Shown: positions 42,909-52,412 of the stretch, in pieces
Layout of the letters: every line of letters starts with the position of its first letter
Position numbering within the stretch: position 1 is the first letter of the stretch
Assembly: GCF_002941025.1 (NCBI RefSeq)
Contig: NZ_PTJS01000001.1
Span: 1,426,001 to 1,490,000, forward strand
DNA: 64,000 nucleotides
From: Streptomyces sp. QL37
GTDB taxonomy: Bacteria; Actinomycetota; Actinomycetes; Streptomycetales; Streptomycetaceae
Direction: 5' to 3'
Notes under the pieces: generated by a model
Seen by the model: only the letters and a program-made list of their open reading frames with translations
Databases searched by the model: none
Told to the model about the DNA's origin: nothing
Translations under genes and position numbers: made by a program

Positions 42909-44381
42909 TTGACTGATCTCTCCGCCGCCCCGATCACGGTGAAATTCCCGCACCGGAGCCGCCGCGGCATCCTCCTCGGCCTCTCACTCCCCCAGCTCTC
43001 CTTGGCCTCGTGCACGCTGGCGCTACTGCTGATGACGGTGATCTCCACGGGCCTGCTGGGCGCCGTCGCCCTGGCCCCGCTGTGGGCCGCCTCCGGCGCC
43101 CTCATCGCCATCCGCCGGCACGGCCGCTCCCTCATCGACTGGGCGCCGATCGTCACCCGCTACGCACACCGCCGCCGGACCGGCCAGACACTCTGGCTCG
43201 CCCGGCCCGTCACCCGCCCGCGGCAGGACGGCATCCTTCACCTGCCCGGTGCCGCAGCCTCCCTCAAGGTGGTCACCCCCGGTGACTCCGCCAACGGCGC
43301 TGCGGCCGTGCACGACCCGCACCGGCAGACCCTGACCGCCATCGCACGCGTCACCTCCCGCGCCTTCGCTCTCCTCGACCCGGCCACCCAGAACCACAAC
43401 GTCAACAGCTGGGGACGAGCGCTGGCAGGCATCGCCCGCACCGGCCACATCGCCACCGTGCAAGTGCTGGAACGCACCGTCCCCGACAGCGGTGACACCC
43501 TGACCCGGCATTGGACCCAGAACGGTCGTCCCGAGACTCCGGTCGCCGGACAGATCTACTCCGAACTCGTCTCCTCAGCCGGCCCCGCCGCCGCACCGCA
43601 CGAGACCTACCTCGCCATATCCCTTGACCTGAAGGCCGCCAAGCGGCTGATCACGCAGGCCGGCGGCGGTTTGCCAGGCGCGTTCACCGTCATGGAGCAG
43701 ACGACCGCGTCCCTCGCCCAGGCCGCCCGGAACGCCGGCCTCATGGTGACCGGATGGCTGAGCGCCCGGGAGATCGCCGCGGTCATCCGCACCGCCTACG
43801 ACCCCAAGGCCCTCGCAGCCCTCCAGCAGTGGTCCGAGACCGGCCGCGCCGAAGCGGAACCCGCCGCCGCGGGACCTGTCGTCCAGTTCGAGGAGTACGA
43901 CCGCCTCGCCACCGACAGCGCCCGGCACGCGACGTACTGGGTGGAGAACTGGCCGCGCACCGAGATGGGAGCGGGCTTCCTGCACGGGATCATGTTCACC
44001 GCCGGAGTACGGCGCAGCCTGTCCCTCATCTACGCACCCCAGGGGCTCGAGTCCGCGCTGCGGGACGTCCAGCGAAGGAAGGCCGCGATCATCGCCGACG
44101 CGAACGAGCGCGCCCGCCGCGGCCAAGTCGATTCCGAAGAGGATTCCGTCGAGTACGCCGACGTCAAGACGCGCGAGCGCCAACTCATCGCCGGGCACGC
44201 GGACGTGGCCCTGACCGGGCTGGTCACCGTCACGGCCGAGACCGATGCTCTCCTCGACGCCGCCTGCGCACAGATCGAGACCGCCGCCGTCACCGCCGGC
44301 GTCGACTTGCGCCGCCTCAACTACCAGCAGCCCGACGCCTTCACCGTCGCCGCCCTCCCCCTCGCCCGCACCACCTTGTAA
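42909..44381 (+). CDS. SCO6880-family transfer protein
   Basis: The protein has 490 residues; TTG start. Two membrane helices near the N-terminus (about 25-65, ASCTLALLLMTVISTGLLG and LAPLWAASGALIAI). The large soluble part contains YAHRRRTGQTLWLARPVTRP, LDPATQNHNVNSWGRALAGI and HATYWVENWPRTEMGAGFLH, characteristic of the SCO6880 family, a conserved companion of VirB4 in Streptomyces integrative elements. It may correspond to VirB3/PrgI-like parts that dock the ATPase. The exact role is not known. Confidence 0.82.
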   Translation: MTDLSAAPITVKFPHRSRRGILLGLSLPQLSLASCTLALLLMTVISTGLLGAVALAPLWAASGALIAIRRHGRSLIDWAPIVTRYAHRRRTGQTLWLARPVTRPRQDGILHLPGAAASLKVVTPGDSANGAAAVHDPHRQTLTAIARVTSRAFALLDPATQNHNVNSWGRALAGIARTGHIATVQVLERTVPDSGDTLTRHWTQNGRPETPVAGQIYSELVSSAGPAAAPHETYLAISLDLKAAKRLITQAGGGLPGAFTVMEQTTASLAQAARNAGLMVTGWLSAREIAAVIRTAYDPKALAALQQWSETGRAEAEPAAAGPVVQFEEYDRLATDSARHATYWVENWPRTEMGAGFLHGIMFTAGVRRSLSLIYAPQGLESALRDVQRRKAAIIADANERARRGQVDSEEDSVEYADVKTRERQLIAGHADVALTGLVTVTAETDALLDAACAQIETAAVTAGVDLRRLNYQQPDAFTVAALPLARTTL

Positions 44382-44395
44382 CGGAGGAGTCCACC

Positions 44396-44866
44396 ATCGG
44401 CACATGGGGCACCGGCCCCTTCGACAATGACCTGGCAGCCGACTACGCCTTGCTGCTCGACCGGTCAGGCGTGCCCGAGGTTCTCCTGCGCCACGCCCTC
44501 TCCGACCCGGGCAGCACCAGGATCGAGAACTGGGAAGTGACGGTCGCAGCCGCAGCGGTGATCGCCTCGTCCTGCCCCGGCGGCGAGCCTCTCCACCCCG
44601 TGTACGGCCCGCACAAACCCCTGCCGCCGCTCCCCCACGATCTGCGGGACCTCGCGGCTGCGGCCCTCGTCACCATCCTCACCCGCCCTCCACAGACTTA
44701 TGGATGGGTGAGCGAACAGCTCGTCACACGCTGGCTCTCCGGCCTCGCCCAACTGCACGGGGTGCTCGCAACGACGCCCGCGAGGCCGACCCAACCGCCT
44801 CCGGCACCATCTCCGGCCTGTCGCCCCACCCAGACAGCGCCCGACTCAGGCCCCCGTCGCCGCTGA
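44396..44866 (+). CDS. DUF4259 protein with ATC start codon
   Basis: The protein has 156 residues. Family members begin MGTWGxGPFDND; here the codon at that Met is ATC, behind a perfect GGAGGAG with a 6-base spacer, and no other start is usable without going back into the SCO6880 gene. The DUF4259 core is WGTGPFDNDLAADYALLLD, followed by helices (VTVAAAAVIASSC, LRDLAAAALVTIL). Function unknown. It lies inside the transfer operon between SCO6880 and a small helical gene. ATC may be a genuine rare start or a mutated ATG. Confidence 0.7.
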   Translation: MGTWGTGPFDNDLAADYALLLDRSGVPEVLLRHALSDPGSTRIENWEVTVAAAAVIASSCPGGEPLHPVYGPHKPLPPLPHDLRDLAAAALVTILTRPPQTYGWVSEQLVTRWLSGLAQLHGVLATTPARPTQPPPAPSPACRPTQTAPDSGPRRR

Positions 44867-44891
44867 CCTCACCGACCCAGCAAGGACCTTC

Positions 44892-45329
44892 TTGAACACC
44901 AGTCCCGCGCACGAAGCGCAGCCCTATCTGCGTGCCGCCACCGCCGGCATCCGCCACCACGCCCGGAGCCTGCCCGCCCAGGACTGCGCCGCCGACCGCG
45001 TTCACCTGGACGTGCTGCACGCCCACCTGACCACGCTGCACCAGCTTCTGGACCAACTCGCAGACACCACCCGGCCCCAGAACCCCGCTGCCGGGCGCCA
45101 CCTCGCCACCGCGCGGACCCGGCTGTGGCAGGCCGCCACCGAAACCCACGCAGCCTTCCACCGGCTGCCGACTACGACTGCCAAATCCACCGAGTGCCGC
45201 CCCGAACAGCTTCCCGAGGGACCGACAGTCCTCACGATCTGCCAGCGCCACCTCGCCGCTGGGCACATCATCCGGCGCAAGACCACCCCCACCGACCTCC
45301 GCGCGCACACCACGGCATGCGTGCGATGA
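44892..45329 (+). CDS. Hypothetical helical protein in transfer operon
   Basis: The protein has 145 residues; TTG start with AAGGA upstream. Helical (LRAATAGIRHHARSLPAQDC, DVLHAHLTTLHQLLDQLAD), with His- and Cys-containing C-terminal part (TICQRHLAAGHIIRR, TTACVR) that might bind metal. Not recognised. 28 bp before the VirB4-like gene. Confidence 0.5.
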   Translation: MNTSPAHEAQPYLRAATAGIRHHARSLPAQDCAADRVHLDVLHAHLTTLHQLLDQLADTTRPQNPAAGRHLATARTRLWQAATETHAAFHRLPTTTAKSTECRPEQLPEGPTVLTICQRHLAAGHIIRRKTTPTDLRAHTTACVR

Positions 45330-45357
45330 GCACCAGCCGCAGAATCGAGCGCCCCCG

Positions 45358-46872
45358 ATGAGCCACCGGCCCAACCGCCGCGCCCGCCGCGCCTCCGCCA
45401 GCCCCCTGTTCACTCCCTACGGGACCGACCGGGCCAGCCGCAAGGAAGCCCGTCGCCAACTCGCCGAAGCCGCCGCCAAGGCCCGTGCCGAAGCCAGCGC
45501 CCATCAGACAGGTACTGCACTCGCCGAGCATGAGACACCCGCTCCGCTCTACCCGCCGAGCGGACGCCCCGGGCCCGCCTCCGCCCGCCAGAACCGGCTG
45601 AAACTGCCCGCCCACCGCATGACCACCGCTGTGGCCGCCGGTGCCTACCCCTTCCTGGCCGAAGGCGGCCTCGGAGCCGAAGGCATCTACGTCGGGCGCG
45701 ATGTCCATGCGGAGGCGTCTTTCGTTTTCGATCCGTTCGCGCTGTACGGCAAGGTCGAGGGGTTCACCAACCCCAACCTCCTGCTTGCCGGAGTGATCGG
45801 CCAGGGCAAGAGCGCCCTGGCCAAGTCCTTCGCGCTGCGGTCGGTGGCCTTCGGATACCGCGTCTATGTGCCGTGCGACCCGAAGGGCGAGTGGACGCCG
45901 GTGGCTGAGGCGCTCGGAGGCCGGTCCGTTGCCCTTGGCCCTGGGCTACCGGGACGCCTGAATCCTCTGGACGCGGCCCCGCGCCCGGCGAGCGTGTCCG
46001 AGGCTGACTGGGTCGGCGAGATCCGCAAGCGACGCCTGCTGCTGCTCGGCTCCCTGGCCCGGACCGTTCTGGGGCGGGACCTGATGCCCATGGAGCACAC
46101 CGCCCTGGACGTGGCCCTCGACGCCGTCGTCACCCGTGCCGCGGTTGCCGGCCACACTCCGCTCCTCGGCGACGTCGCCGCCACCCTCAACAACCCGGGT
46201 CTCCTCAGCGAGGCCGCCGGGATGATGTCAGGACAGCTCGGAGACGCGGCCCGGGACCTGGCCCACGCGATGCGCCGTCTCGTCCACGGTGACTTGGCCG
46301 GCATGTTCGACGCGCACTCCACCGTCGCCTTCGACCCGAACGCGCCCATGCTCACCATCGACCTGTCCCGCCTTGGCGGCTCCGGCGACGACACCGCGCT
46401 CGTCCTGGCGATGACCTGTGCGAGCGCCTGGATGGAGTCCGCCCTCTCCGATCCGTCCGGCGGCCGGCGCTGGATCGTCTACGACGAGGCGTGGAGGTTG
46501 ATGCGGCACGTCGGTCTGCTGCAGCGGATGCAGGCCCAGTGGAAGCTGAGCCGCGGCCTCGGCATCGCCAACCTCATGGTGATCCACCGGCTGTCCGACC
46601 TACTCACCGCCGGCGACGCCGGATCGCAGGGGCGGGCCCTGGCCGAAGGGCTTCTCGCCGACTGCAGCACCCGGATCATCTACCGCCAGGAAACCGACCA
46701 ACTCCACGCCGCAGCCTCCCTGCTCGGCCTCACCTCCGTCGAGATGGACGCCATCGCCCACCTCAACCGAGGGCGCGGATTGTGGAAAGTCGCAGGTCGG
46801 AGCTTCATCGTGCAACACCTCCTGCACAGCCACGAGCTGGCGCTCTTCGACACCGACGCCCGTATGCACTGA
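45358..46872 (+). CDS. VirB4/TraC-like conjugation ATPase
   Basis: The protein has 504 residues. The first 90 residues are basic and flexible. ATPase core: Walker A LLAGVIGQGKSALAKS (about residue 143-158), Walker B RRWIVYDEAWRLM (about 372-384), and ANLMVIHRLSDLL with ADCSTRIIYRQETDQL further on, as in VirB4/TraC enzymes. It powers assembly of the channel and substrate transfer at the inner membrane. It lies downstream of SCO6880 with two small genes in between. Confidence 0.88.
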   Translation: MSHRPNRRARRASASPLFTPYGTDRASRKEARRQLAEAAAKARAEASAHQTGTALAEHETPAPLYPPSGRPGPASARQNRLKLPAHRMTTAVAAGAYPFLAEGGLGAEGIYVGRDVHAEASFVFDPFALYGKVEGFTNPNLLLAGVIGQGKSALAKSFALRSVAFGYRVYVPCDPKGEWTPVAEALGGRSVALGPGLPGRLNPLDAAPRPASVSEADWVGEIRKRRLLLLGSLARTVLGRDLMPMEHTALDVALDAVVTRAAVAGHTPLLGDVAATLNNPGLLSEAAGMMSGQLGDAARDLAHAMRRLVHGDLAGMFDAHSTVAFDPNAPMLTIDLSRLGGSGDDTALVLAMTCASAWMESALSDPSGGRRWIVYDEAWRLMRHVGLLQRMQAQWKLSRGLGIANLMVIHRLSDLLTAGDAGSQGRALAEGLLADCSTRIIYRQETDQLHAAASLLGLTSVEMDAIAHLNRGRGLWKVAGRSFIVQHLLHSHELALFDTDARMH

Positions 46873-46886
46873 GGAACAGAACGCCC

Positions 46887-47459
46887 GTGACACCCGGCAT
46901 ACAACGCGACCTGGTACCCAGCGCCGAGGCCCATCACCTTATCGGCACGCTCAACGCGATGAAGGACAAACTACTCAACGCGGCCGAGCAATGACAGCTG
47001 CTGGACGAGAACGGAGACGTTCCGGCCACACCCTCCTACCCCGCACTGCTCCAGCACGCCGCGGGCGCACAGGACCTCTCCCGCGACGTCCTCCGGCTGA
47101 CCGCAGACTTCGCCCGGAGCCCTCACCCCACCACCCATACCGGCAGCACCGTCCTGAAGCATCTCGCCACGGCGGCTACCATATCGAGCCACGCAGCCCC
47201 GCACTTCACCGAGACTGCGCAGTGGGCCCTGGCCCTGCCCCGGTCTGCCAACCCGACCGACCGGCACTACCTCACGAACCGCATGGTCATCGACCACGCC
47301 TCAGCCCGCGCCTTCCTGCGGCGCACCTCGGAATCCCTGCGGGACGCGGCCAAGGAACTCGACGACCACCTCGCCTTCCAGCACTTCCTCGCGCCGCTCA
47401 CCCGTCAGGAAGGCCCGCCGCTGCCTCCACCCCCCACGCCGGGCGGTCGTCACCGCTGA
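46887..47459 (+). pseudogene. Helical protein gene with in-frame TGA
   Basis: GTG at 46887 and the stop at 47457-47459 enclose 190 codons in one frame, interrupted by TGA at codon 36 (46992-46994). Before it: TPGIQRDLVPSAEAHHLIGT and KDKLLNAAEQ; after it: QLLDENGDVPATPSYPALLQ, then DLSRDVLRLTADFARSP. Both sides look like one helical protein. No other start lies close after the stop except CTG. No selenocysteine or readthrough signal is evident, so nonsense mutation is the first guess. Confidence 0.65.
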
Positions 47460-47506
47460 CCACACCGGACCCGGAGACCGATTCACCCACTTCCCCAAGG
47501 ATTTCC

Positions 47507-47752
47507 CTGAACCGCCCCGCTCATTTCAGCGACGCCGACTGGGCCGAGTACCAGCAGTGCCGGGCCGAGCACGACGACCTCATGGCGCAGGTCGCTGACC
47601 GCGAAGCCCATCTGGAACACGACCTGATCGCCACATACGACGCGTACGAACTCGACTTCACCGCGGTTCCGGAGCCGGAAGCCGGCCCCGCCCGCCGGAC
47701 GCCTCCGCCGCACCGCTCACCGGCCTCCCGCAGGAGGAGCCGTGGCCGCTGA
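47507..47752 (+). CDS. Small hypothetical protein starting at CTG
   Basis: The protein has 81 residues. The only usable start is CTG at 47507, preceded by AAGGA with a 5-base spacer (AAGGATTTCC-CTG). NRPAHFSDADWAEYQQCRAE and LMAQVADREAHLEHDLIATY form an acidic helix, followed by a Pro/Arg tail. Overlaps the next gene by 11 bp. Function unknown. Confidence 0.5.
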   Translation: MNRPAHFSDADWAEYQQCRAEHDDLMAQVADREAHLEHDLIATYDAYELDFTAVPEPEAGPARRTPPPHRSPASRRRSRGR

Positions 47753-48665
47753 CAAGGGCAACACCCCCGACGCTCGCCGCGCGACTCCCCTCGCGCCGCT
47801 TCCTGACCACCGCCATGTGAACACCCCGTGGTGGCAGGAGCTGTGGCGCCGCCACGCGCACATCACCACCCCACTGCGAGAGCGCGGGCTGGAGTGTGAC
47901 ATCGAGTTCGGCCTCAGCGCCTACATCGTGCGCGTGTCGCTCCCCGACGACAGTTACCTGATCATCGGCCCGCCGCAAGAGCCTCCCTCCGAGCGCCCGC
48001 CCGGGGACCCGGAGGGCTGGATCGTGACCCGTGAGCGCAACAGCGACCGGTCAAGTTATTTCGAGCGCATCTACGACTCGGCTCCCCCCGCATACCCCGA
48101 TCGCCCCGAGCAGCCAGAGGCCCGCCACGGCGGCAGCGTCCAGCCCTTGATCGCAGCCCTCGACCATCACCTCGCGCGGCTCGGGCTGCTGCCCCATGCC
48201 GTCGCGCCCCACGAAAGCCCACCCGTGCACTCAGCTCATCCGCCCCAGCCGTCCAAGGCCCCGGACGTCACCGAGAGAGCAGAGCGAACCGCCTACGCCT
48301 ACGGCGACGTGCTCCTCGCTCTCACGGACCAGCTCAACGGGACAAACTCGCACGCGGACGCCGCCGCTCTGCTGCACCAGATCCTGGAGCCGACCCACGG
48401 CCTGCTGGAGCGGCTCGGCGAATTCTTCGAGGCAGCCGCAGAGAAGGCGAAGGAAGCGGAACAGGACGACGGCTTCGATCTGTCGTACGACCTCGCCGAC
48501 GCCGCAGCCGAGATCCGCAACGTCGGAGAAAACCTGCACGTCGCCGAGGGCCGGATGCGGGCACTGGATCCGCAACCGTCGGCACCCCGGCCAGCGGCCC
48601 CGCCCCGAACTGCGCCGCTGCCTCCGCCTGTCCTCCCACCGGCGCAGCAGCGGCACACACGCTGA
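47742..48665 (+). CDS. Hypothetical protein, two-part
   Basis: The protein has 307 residues; GTG start. The first ~130 residues are mixed (TPWWQELWRRHAHITTPLRE, IEFGLSAYIVRVSLPDDSYL), resembling small proteins that follow DUF317-like genes. From 165 to 280 it is helical (ALLHQILEPTHGLLERLGEF, FEAAAEKAKEAEQDD, DLADAAAEIRNVGENL), and the end is Pro-rich. No membrane segment. Not recognised; element-specific accessory protein. Confidence 0.55.
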   Translation: MAADKGNTPDARRATPLAPLPDHRHVNTPWWQELWRRHAHITTPLRERGLECDIEFGLSAYIVRVSLPDDSYLIIGPPQEPPSERPPGDPEGWIVTRERNSDRSSYFERIYDSAPPAYPDRPEQPEARHGGSVQPLIAALDHHLARLGLLPHAVAPHESPPVHSAHPPQPSKAPDVTERAERTAYAYGDVLLALTDQLNGTNSHADAAALLHQILEPTHGLLERLGEFFEAAAEKAKEAEQDDGFDLSYDLADAAAEIRNVGENLHVAEGRMRALDPQPSAPRPAAPPRTAPLPPPVLPPAQQRHTR

Positions 48666-48695
48666 CCTCCCCGCTCGAAGACCATTGGAGCCCAC

Positions 48696-49745
48696 ATCCG
48701 CATCATCCGTCGCCCCCTGCTGCTGATGGTCGGCGTGGCCTGCCTCGCCCTGGCCGTGACCGGCTGCACCGACAAGAGTCGCGCCGCCGAGGCCGGGCAC
48801 GCACCCCGGGCCAGCACCGCGCCGAAGCCGACGTCGTCCCCTGCGCTCACCCCCGCGCAGGCACGCGAGGCCCTCGCCCGCTACTCAAAGACCAACAACC
48901 TCGCTCGCCTCAGCCAGGATCGCGCCCTTCTCGACAGCGTCGAGGGCGGACCCCGGTACGCAATGTCGCTGGCTGACATCAAGGAGGACGAGGCCCTGCC
49001 CGAGGCCGACCGTGAGCCGTACCGACCGTGGTCGTACGACCTCTCGGCCACCGACCTGTACATCCCGCGGCTGAAGGACGGGCAGCAGCGATGGTTCGCC
49101 GCCGTCACCCGGGCCGGCAGTCTGCAGCAGTACGCCCGCGTCCTGATCATGGCGCAGAGCACCCAGTCCAAGCAGTGGGAGATGGTCGCCACCATCGACC
49201 TCGACGATCCCGAGCAGCTTCCGCAGATCGTGCTCGACACGGACGGGTACGCCACGGCGGTGGACGCCACCTCGTCATCCCTGGCCGCGCCAGTCGGCGT
49301 GCTGCGCTCCGCCGTGACCGACAACTACGCCACCGGAGGCGAGCAGACCGGGAAGAAGGTCCTCACCCCATCGGAAGCCTCCCGACGCCAGATCAAGATG
49401 CACGACGAAACGCAGGGAAAGTTCGGCTCACGAGGCACCACACGCTTCGCTGCCGCCGACCCTCAGTTCGCCGACGCCTACGCGCTGAAGACCACCGCGG
49501 GGGCACTCGTGGTCTTCTCCCACACCCACACCCAGCACGACGCAGTGAGCGCACCGGGCCTGGGGATCGTGCCGGAGAAGCAGGACCGGGCCTGGCTCGG
49601 CACCACCCCCGGCCCCGCCTTCACCTACACCTTCACCTGCTCAGACATCGCTGCCATCCCGATCGTGCCCGAGCCCTCCAGCCTGCTGGGCTACGGCTGC
49701 CGCCGCACCGACGCCAAGGCTGCCGGCCCCAGCACCTCCGTCTAG
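48696..49745 (+). CDS. Lipoprotein of the conjugative element, ATC start
   Basis: The first ATG in frame (48726) gives a signal peptide without positive charges. Starting at ATC 48696, with GGAG and a 5-base spacer before it, adds RIIRRPLLL and gives a proper n-region. The lipobox is VTGC with the lipidated Cys at residue 24. The mature part (325 residues) has Pro/Ser spacer and a beta-rich domain (YDLSATDLYIPRLKDGQQRW, YARVLIMAQSTQSKQWEMVA). Probably anchored outside the membrane and related to the transfer apparatus, perhaps as a stabiliser of the channel. Function inferred from location only. Confidence 0.68.
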   Translation: MRIIRRPLLLMVGVACLALAVTGCTDKSRAAEAGHAPRASTAPKPTSSPALTPAQAREALARYSKTNNLARLSQDRALLDSVEGGPRYAMSLADIKEDEALPEADREPYRPWSYDLSATDLYIPRLKDGQQRWFAAVTRAGSLQQYARVLIMAQSTQSKQWEMVATIDLDDPEQLPQIVLDTDGYATAVDATSSSLAAPVGVLRSAVTDNYATGGEQTGKKVLTPSEASRRQIKMHDETQGKFGSRGTTRFAAADPQFADAYALKTTAGALVVFSHTHTQHDAVSAPGLGIVPEKQDRAWLGTTPGPAFTYTFTCSDIAAIPIVPEPSSLLGYGCRRTDAKAAGPSTSV

Positions 49746-49753
49746 AAGGACCC

Positions 49754-50287
49754 ATGCCCCAGAACCCCGACTTCGAGCTGTACGACAACGTCGGCCGCGA
49801 CGCCGAGCAGATCGCCGCCGCCCGCTACGGCATCGCCACCCGCGGTGACCTGCTCCGGTGGGCGAGGCGGGACGCCAAGCCGTTCCTGGCCAAGCATCCC
49901 CTGCCGGACAAACCCGTGCCGAGCCCCGACCTCGCCCCGTACCTGGCCGCACTCGCCGCAGCACAGAGTCCCGCCGAGGTCAGCGCCGTCACCCAGCACC
50001 TCCTGGATGCCGCCGAGCCCGCACTCCGGGCGGTAAGCAAGTACCTCTACGCCGCCGCCCAGTGGCGCGGTCAGCACCGCGGCGCAGCGAAGGGCTCGCC
50101 GCCCAAACTGCTGATGGAAGCAGCCAGCCGCAGCCTGTCCGTCGCGGCCCTCGCGGACCAAGCCGATCTGACAACCCTGCGCGCCACATACGATCCGGCG
50201 CCGGCGCCGGATCGAGCACCGACCGCGACCGGGCTTCCCCCGCGCCCACCGCACGCCCCGCCCGCCGGCCCCGCGCCCGGCCGGTAA
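49754..50287 (+). CDS. Hypothetical helical protein
   Basis: The protein has 177 residues; ATG with AAGGA upstream. Helical: DAEQIAAARYGIATRGDLLR, LAALAAAQSPAEVSAVTQHL, LRAVSKYLYAAAQWRGQHRG; C-terminal Pro-rich tail. No recognised domain. It is one of a run of similarly sized accessory genes on the element. Confidence 0.55.
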   Translation: MPQNPDFELYDNVGRDAEQIAAARYGIATRGDLLRWARRDAKPFLAKHPLPDKPVPSPDLAPYLAALAAAQSPAEVSAVTQHLLDAAEPALRAVSKYLYAAAQWRGQHRGAAKGSPPKLLMEAASRSLSVAALADQADLTTLRATYDPAPAPDRAPTATGLPPRPPHAPPAGPAPGR

Positions 50288-50313
50288 CCGTCCATCCCCT
50301 TCGGAGGCCCTCT

Positions 50314-51204
50314 CTGTCGACCCGTTCCTTCATCGCCCGCCCCACCCCCACCGGCTACAAAGGGATCCACGTCTAGCACGACGGTGTCCCCAGCCACCAC
50401 CTGCCTCTGCTCCTGGCCGCCTACCAGCACAGGTTCGGACGCGACCTGGAAGCCCTCTCCCGTCACCTCATCGACGACGTCGCCGTCGGCTGGCAGGAGC
50501 TGGGCACTGACCTCCTCGACGGCGCCCCGCCCTCGCTCATCACCGCGCTGATCGGCACAGAGCAGTGGCCCAGCCGCACGCTGGACCACCTGATCACTCC
50601 GGACGGCTCCCCACCGGTGCGCATGACGGTCACCGACCAGACCGCCGACGCGCAGGACATGGACTGGGGCTACGTCCTGCACCGGCAGGGCATCGAGGTG
50701 ATCAGCCTGCTCCACCAACGACCATGTGAGGAGAACTCCACCCTCTTGGAACCTGGCACCCACTTCGTCTTCGGTACCCGCAAGGAACACGGCTTCGTCG
50801 CCTCTTTCACCCCCTCCGTCTCTCCGCACCTCGCCAACTGGTTCCTGCTCCGCGAGCAGTTCGAACCCGTACCCGACGAACCTGGGCTGTTCCGGCTCAG
50901 CGAACCCGAGCGCGAGGGCATCCGCCGCACCCGGCAGGCCGTGCACGACCTGCGCAGCCAGGGATACACCGTGCAGGCCGACATCCCTCTCGACCCCGCC
51001 GCCTCTGCCGACCCACCACGGCCCGCCCCGTCGAACGGCCTTACGGAGCGCCGCAGCCGTCTCGCACAAGCCGCCGCTGGTCGGACGACGCAAAGGGGTA
51101 CCGCGCACGCCACCTCGCCACCGTCGGCCCGGCCCATCCCACCGAAGCCCTCCTACGCACCGACCGTCCACCTGACGGCTTCGGGCGGGGGGCGGTCCCT
51201 ATGA
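50314..51204 (+). pseudogene. Gene with CTG start and in-frame TAG
   Basis: GGAGG and a 6-base spacer precede CTG at 50314. The frame reads STRSFIARPTPTGYKGIHV, then TAG (50374-50376), then HDGVPSHHLPLLLAAYQHRF and RHLIDDVAVGWQELG, open to TGA at 51204 (296 codons). The part before TAG is the normal start of this family (ARPTPTG motif), so CAG to TAG at codon 21 is the simplest explanation. Restart inside (GTG 50617) would lose the first third. Overlaps the next start by ATGA. Function unknown. Confidence 0.65.
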
Positions 51205-52385
51205 CATCCGTGAACGGCCCCACCCCTCGGCCCTCGGCGGCCGACCTCGCGCACCGGGCACGCAACTTCCGGCTGCGGATGTCCGTCATCGACTGTGAGA
51301 CCGGGACCGGGCTCGACGCCACACGCGACCGCTACGGGCGAACCGTCCACGCAGGCGCCGCCGCAGCCGCCCTGGCGCGCCGTGACCAGGCGGCCGTGGA
51401 GGCATACGCCAAGCACCTGGCCCCGTACGCCGACGCACTGCTCGGTTCCGCTCGCCGCGCGCTGGACGAACTGCCGCCCGCCCGGCACCTCACCGGATGG
51501 CGGACAGTGCTGGATGGCCTCGCCGCCTCCACTGCCGAGATCCGCCGGGCCCTCGACCAACCCGCCACCCCCGGCTCAGCAGCCGAACGCGCGCAGCATG
51601 CCGCGTTGTGGCCCCACCTCGCCACCTGGGCAGATCACGGTTACATCGCCAGCAACCTCGCCGACCAGCACCAGCGGCCCCACCACACGACTCCACTGAG
51701 CGGCGAGGAACAGGACGCGTGGACCGAGCGGGCCCAGGCGGCGCAGCGGCGCGGGGAGCTGGAGCTGACCGAGTCGTGGCACGCCGCCGACGGGCAGCCG
51801 ATCACCCTCGCGTACCTGGTCGAGGACGACGACTCGACGGTGGTCGCCCTGCGAGGGGACCCGGACGCACCGGACTGGCAGGTGATCGGCCACCACATTC
51901 ACGATCACGAGGCCGGGCAGGCGCTGCCCGCCGCGGTCCCGCCCGGTGTGCTGCGCGCGGACGTCTCCCGATTCAACCGCCCGGCACCCGCGCCCGAGGT
52001 CTCGCTGCAGGAACTCATCCGGGACGTCATCGAGGCCCAGAGTGCCGGGGACGCGTCCAACGCGCTACTCACCGCCACCCAGCGCGGGTACAACGCGGGC
52101 CCTATGATCCGTCTCCAGGAACTCGTGGAGACCACGAGCCAGTTCGCTAAGGCGCTGGAGACCGTGCAGGGCCGGCAGATCGCTGCCCGGCTCGCCGCGC
52201 TCGGCCGGCAACTCGACTTCCTCACCCGCGAAGTGCACGAGGCCGCCGAAGACCTCGGCGCCACCGTGGCCGTCCTGCCGCCGCACCGCACCCCCGTGCT
52301 GCGGGCGCGCCCACGCCCCGCCCCAGGGACAACACTTCCAGCCGCGCCACCGCAGCGCACCACGCCGGCCACGCGCCGCCCGTAG
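51201..52385 (+). CDS. Hypothetical protein, element-specific
   Basis: The protein has 394 residues; ATG overlaps the upstream stop (ATGA). Helical first third (DLAHRARNFRLRMSVIDCET, AAALARRDQAAVEAYAKHLA), a middle part with WHAADGQPITLAYLVEDDDS and PDWQVIGHHIHD that resembles a small beta domain, then a long helix (LQELIRDVIEAQSAGDASNA, VQGRQIAARLAALGRQLDFL) and a Pro/Arg tail. No catalytic motif. Unknown. Confidence 0.55.
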   Translation: MTSVNGPTPRPSAADLAHRARNFRLRMSVIDCETGTGLDATRDRYGRTVHAGAAAAALARRDQAAVEAYAKHLAPYADALLGSARRALDELPPARHLTGWRTVLDGLAASTAEIRRALDQPATPGSAAERAQHAALWPHLATWADHGYIASNLADQHQRPHHTTPLSGEEQDAWTERAQAAQRRGELELTESWHAADGQPITLAYLVEDDDSTVVALRGDPDAPDWQVIGHHIHDHEAGQALPAAVPPGVLRADVSRFNRPAPAPEVSLQELIRDVIEAQSAGDASNALLTATQRGYNAGPMIRLQELVETTSQFAKALETVQGRQIAARLAALGRQLDFLTREVHEAAEDLGATVAVLPPHRTPVLRARPRPAPGTTLPAAPPQRTTPATRRP

Positions 52386-52412
52386 CCACCCCCCAACCCA
52401 GCCGGAGACACC

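Noticed and set aside
46992..46994. TGA as a selenocysteine codon
   Set aside because: No selenoprotein family match, no stem-loop of the needed type directly after it, and no selenocysteine machinery nearby.
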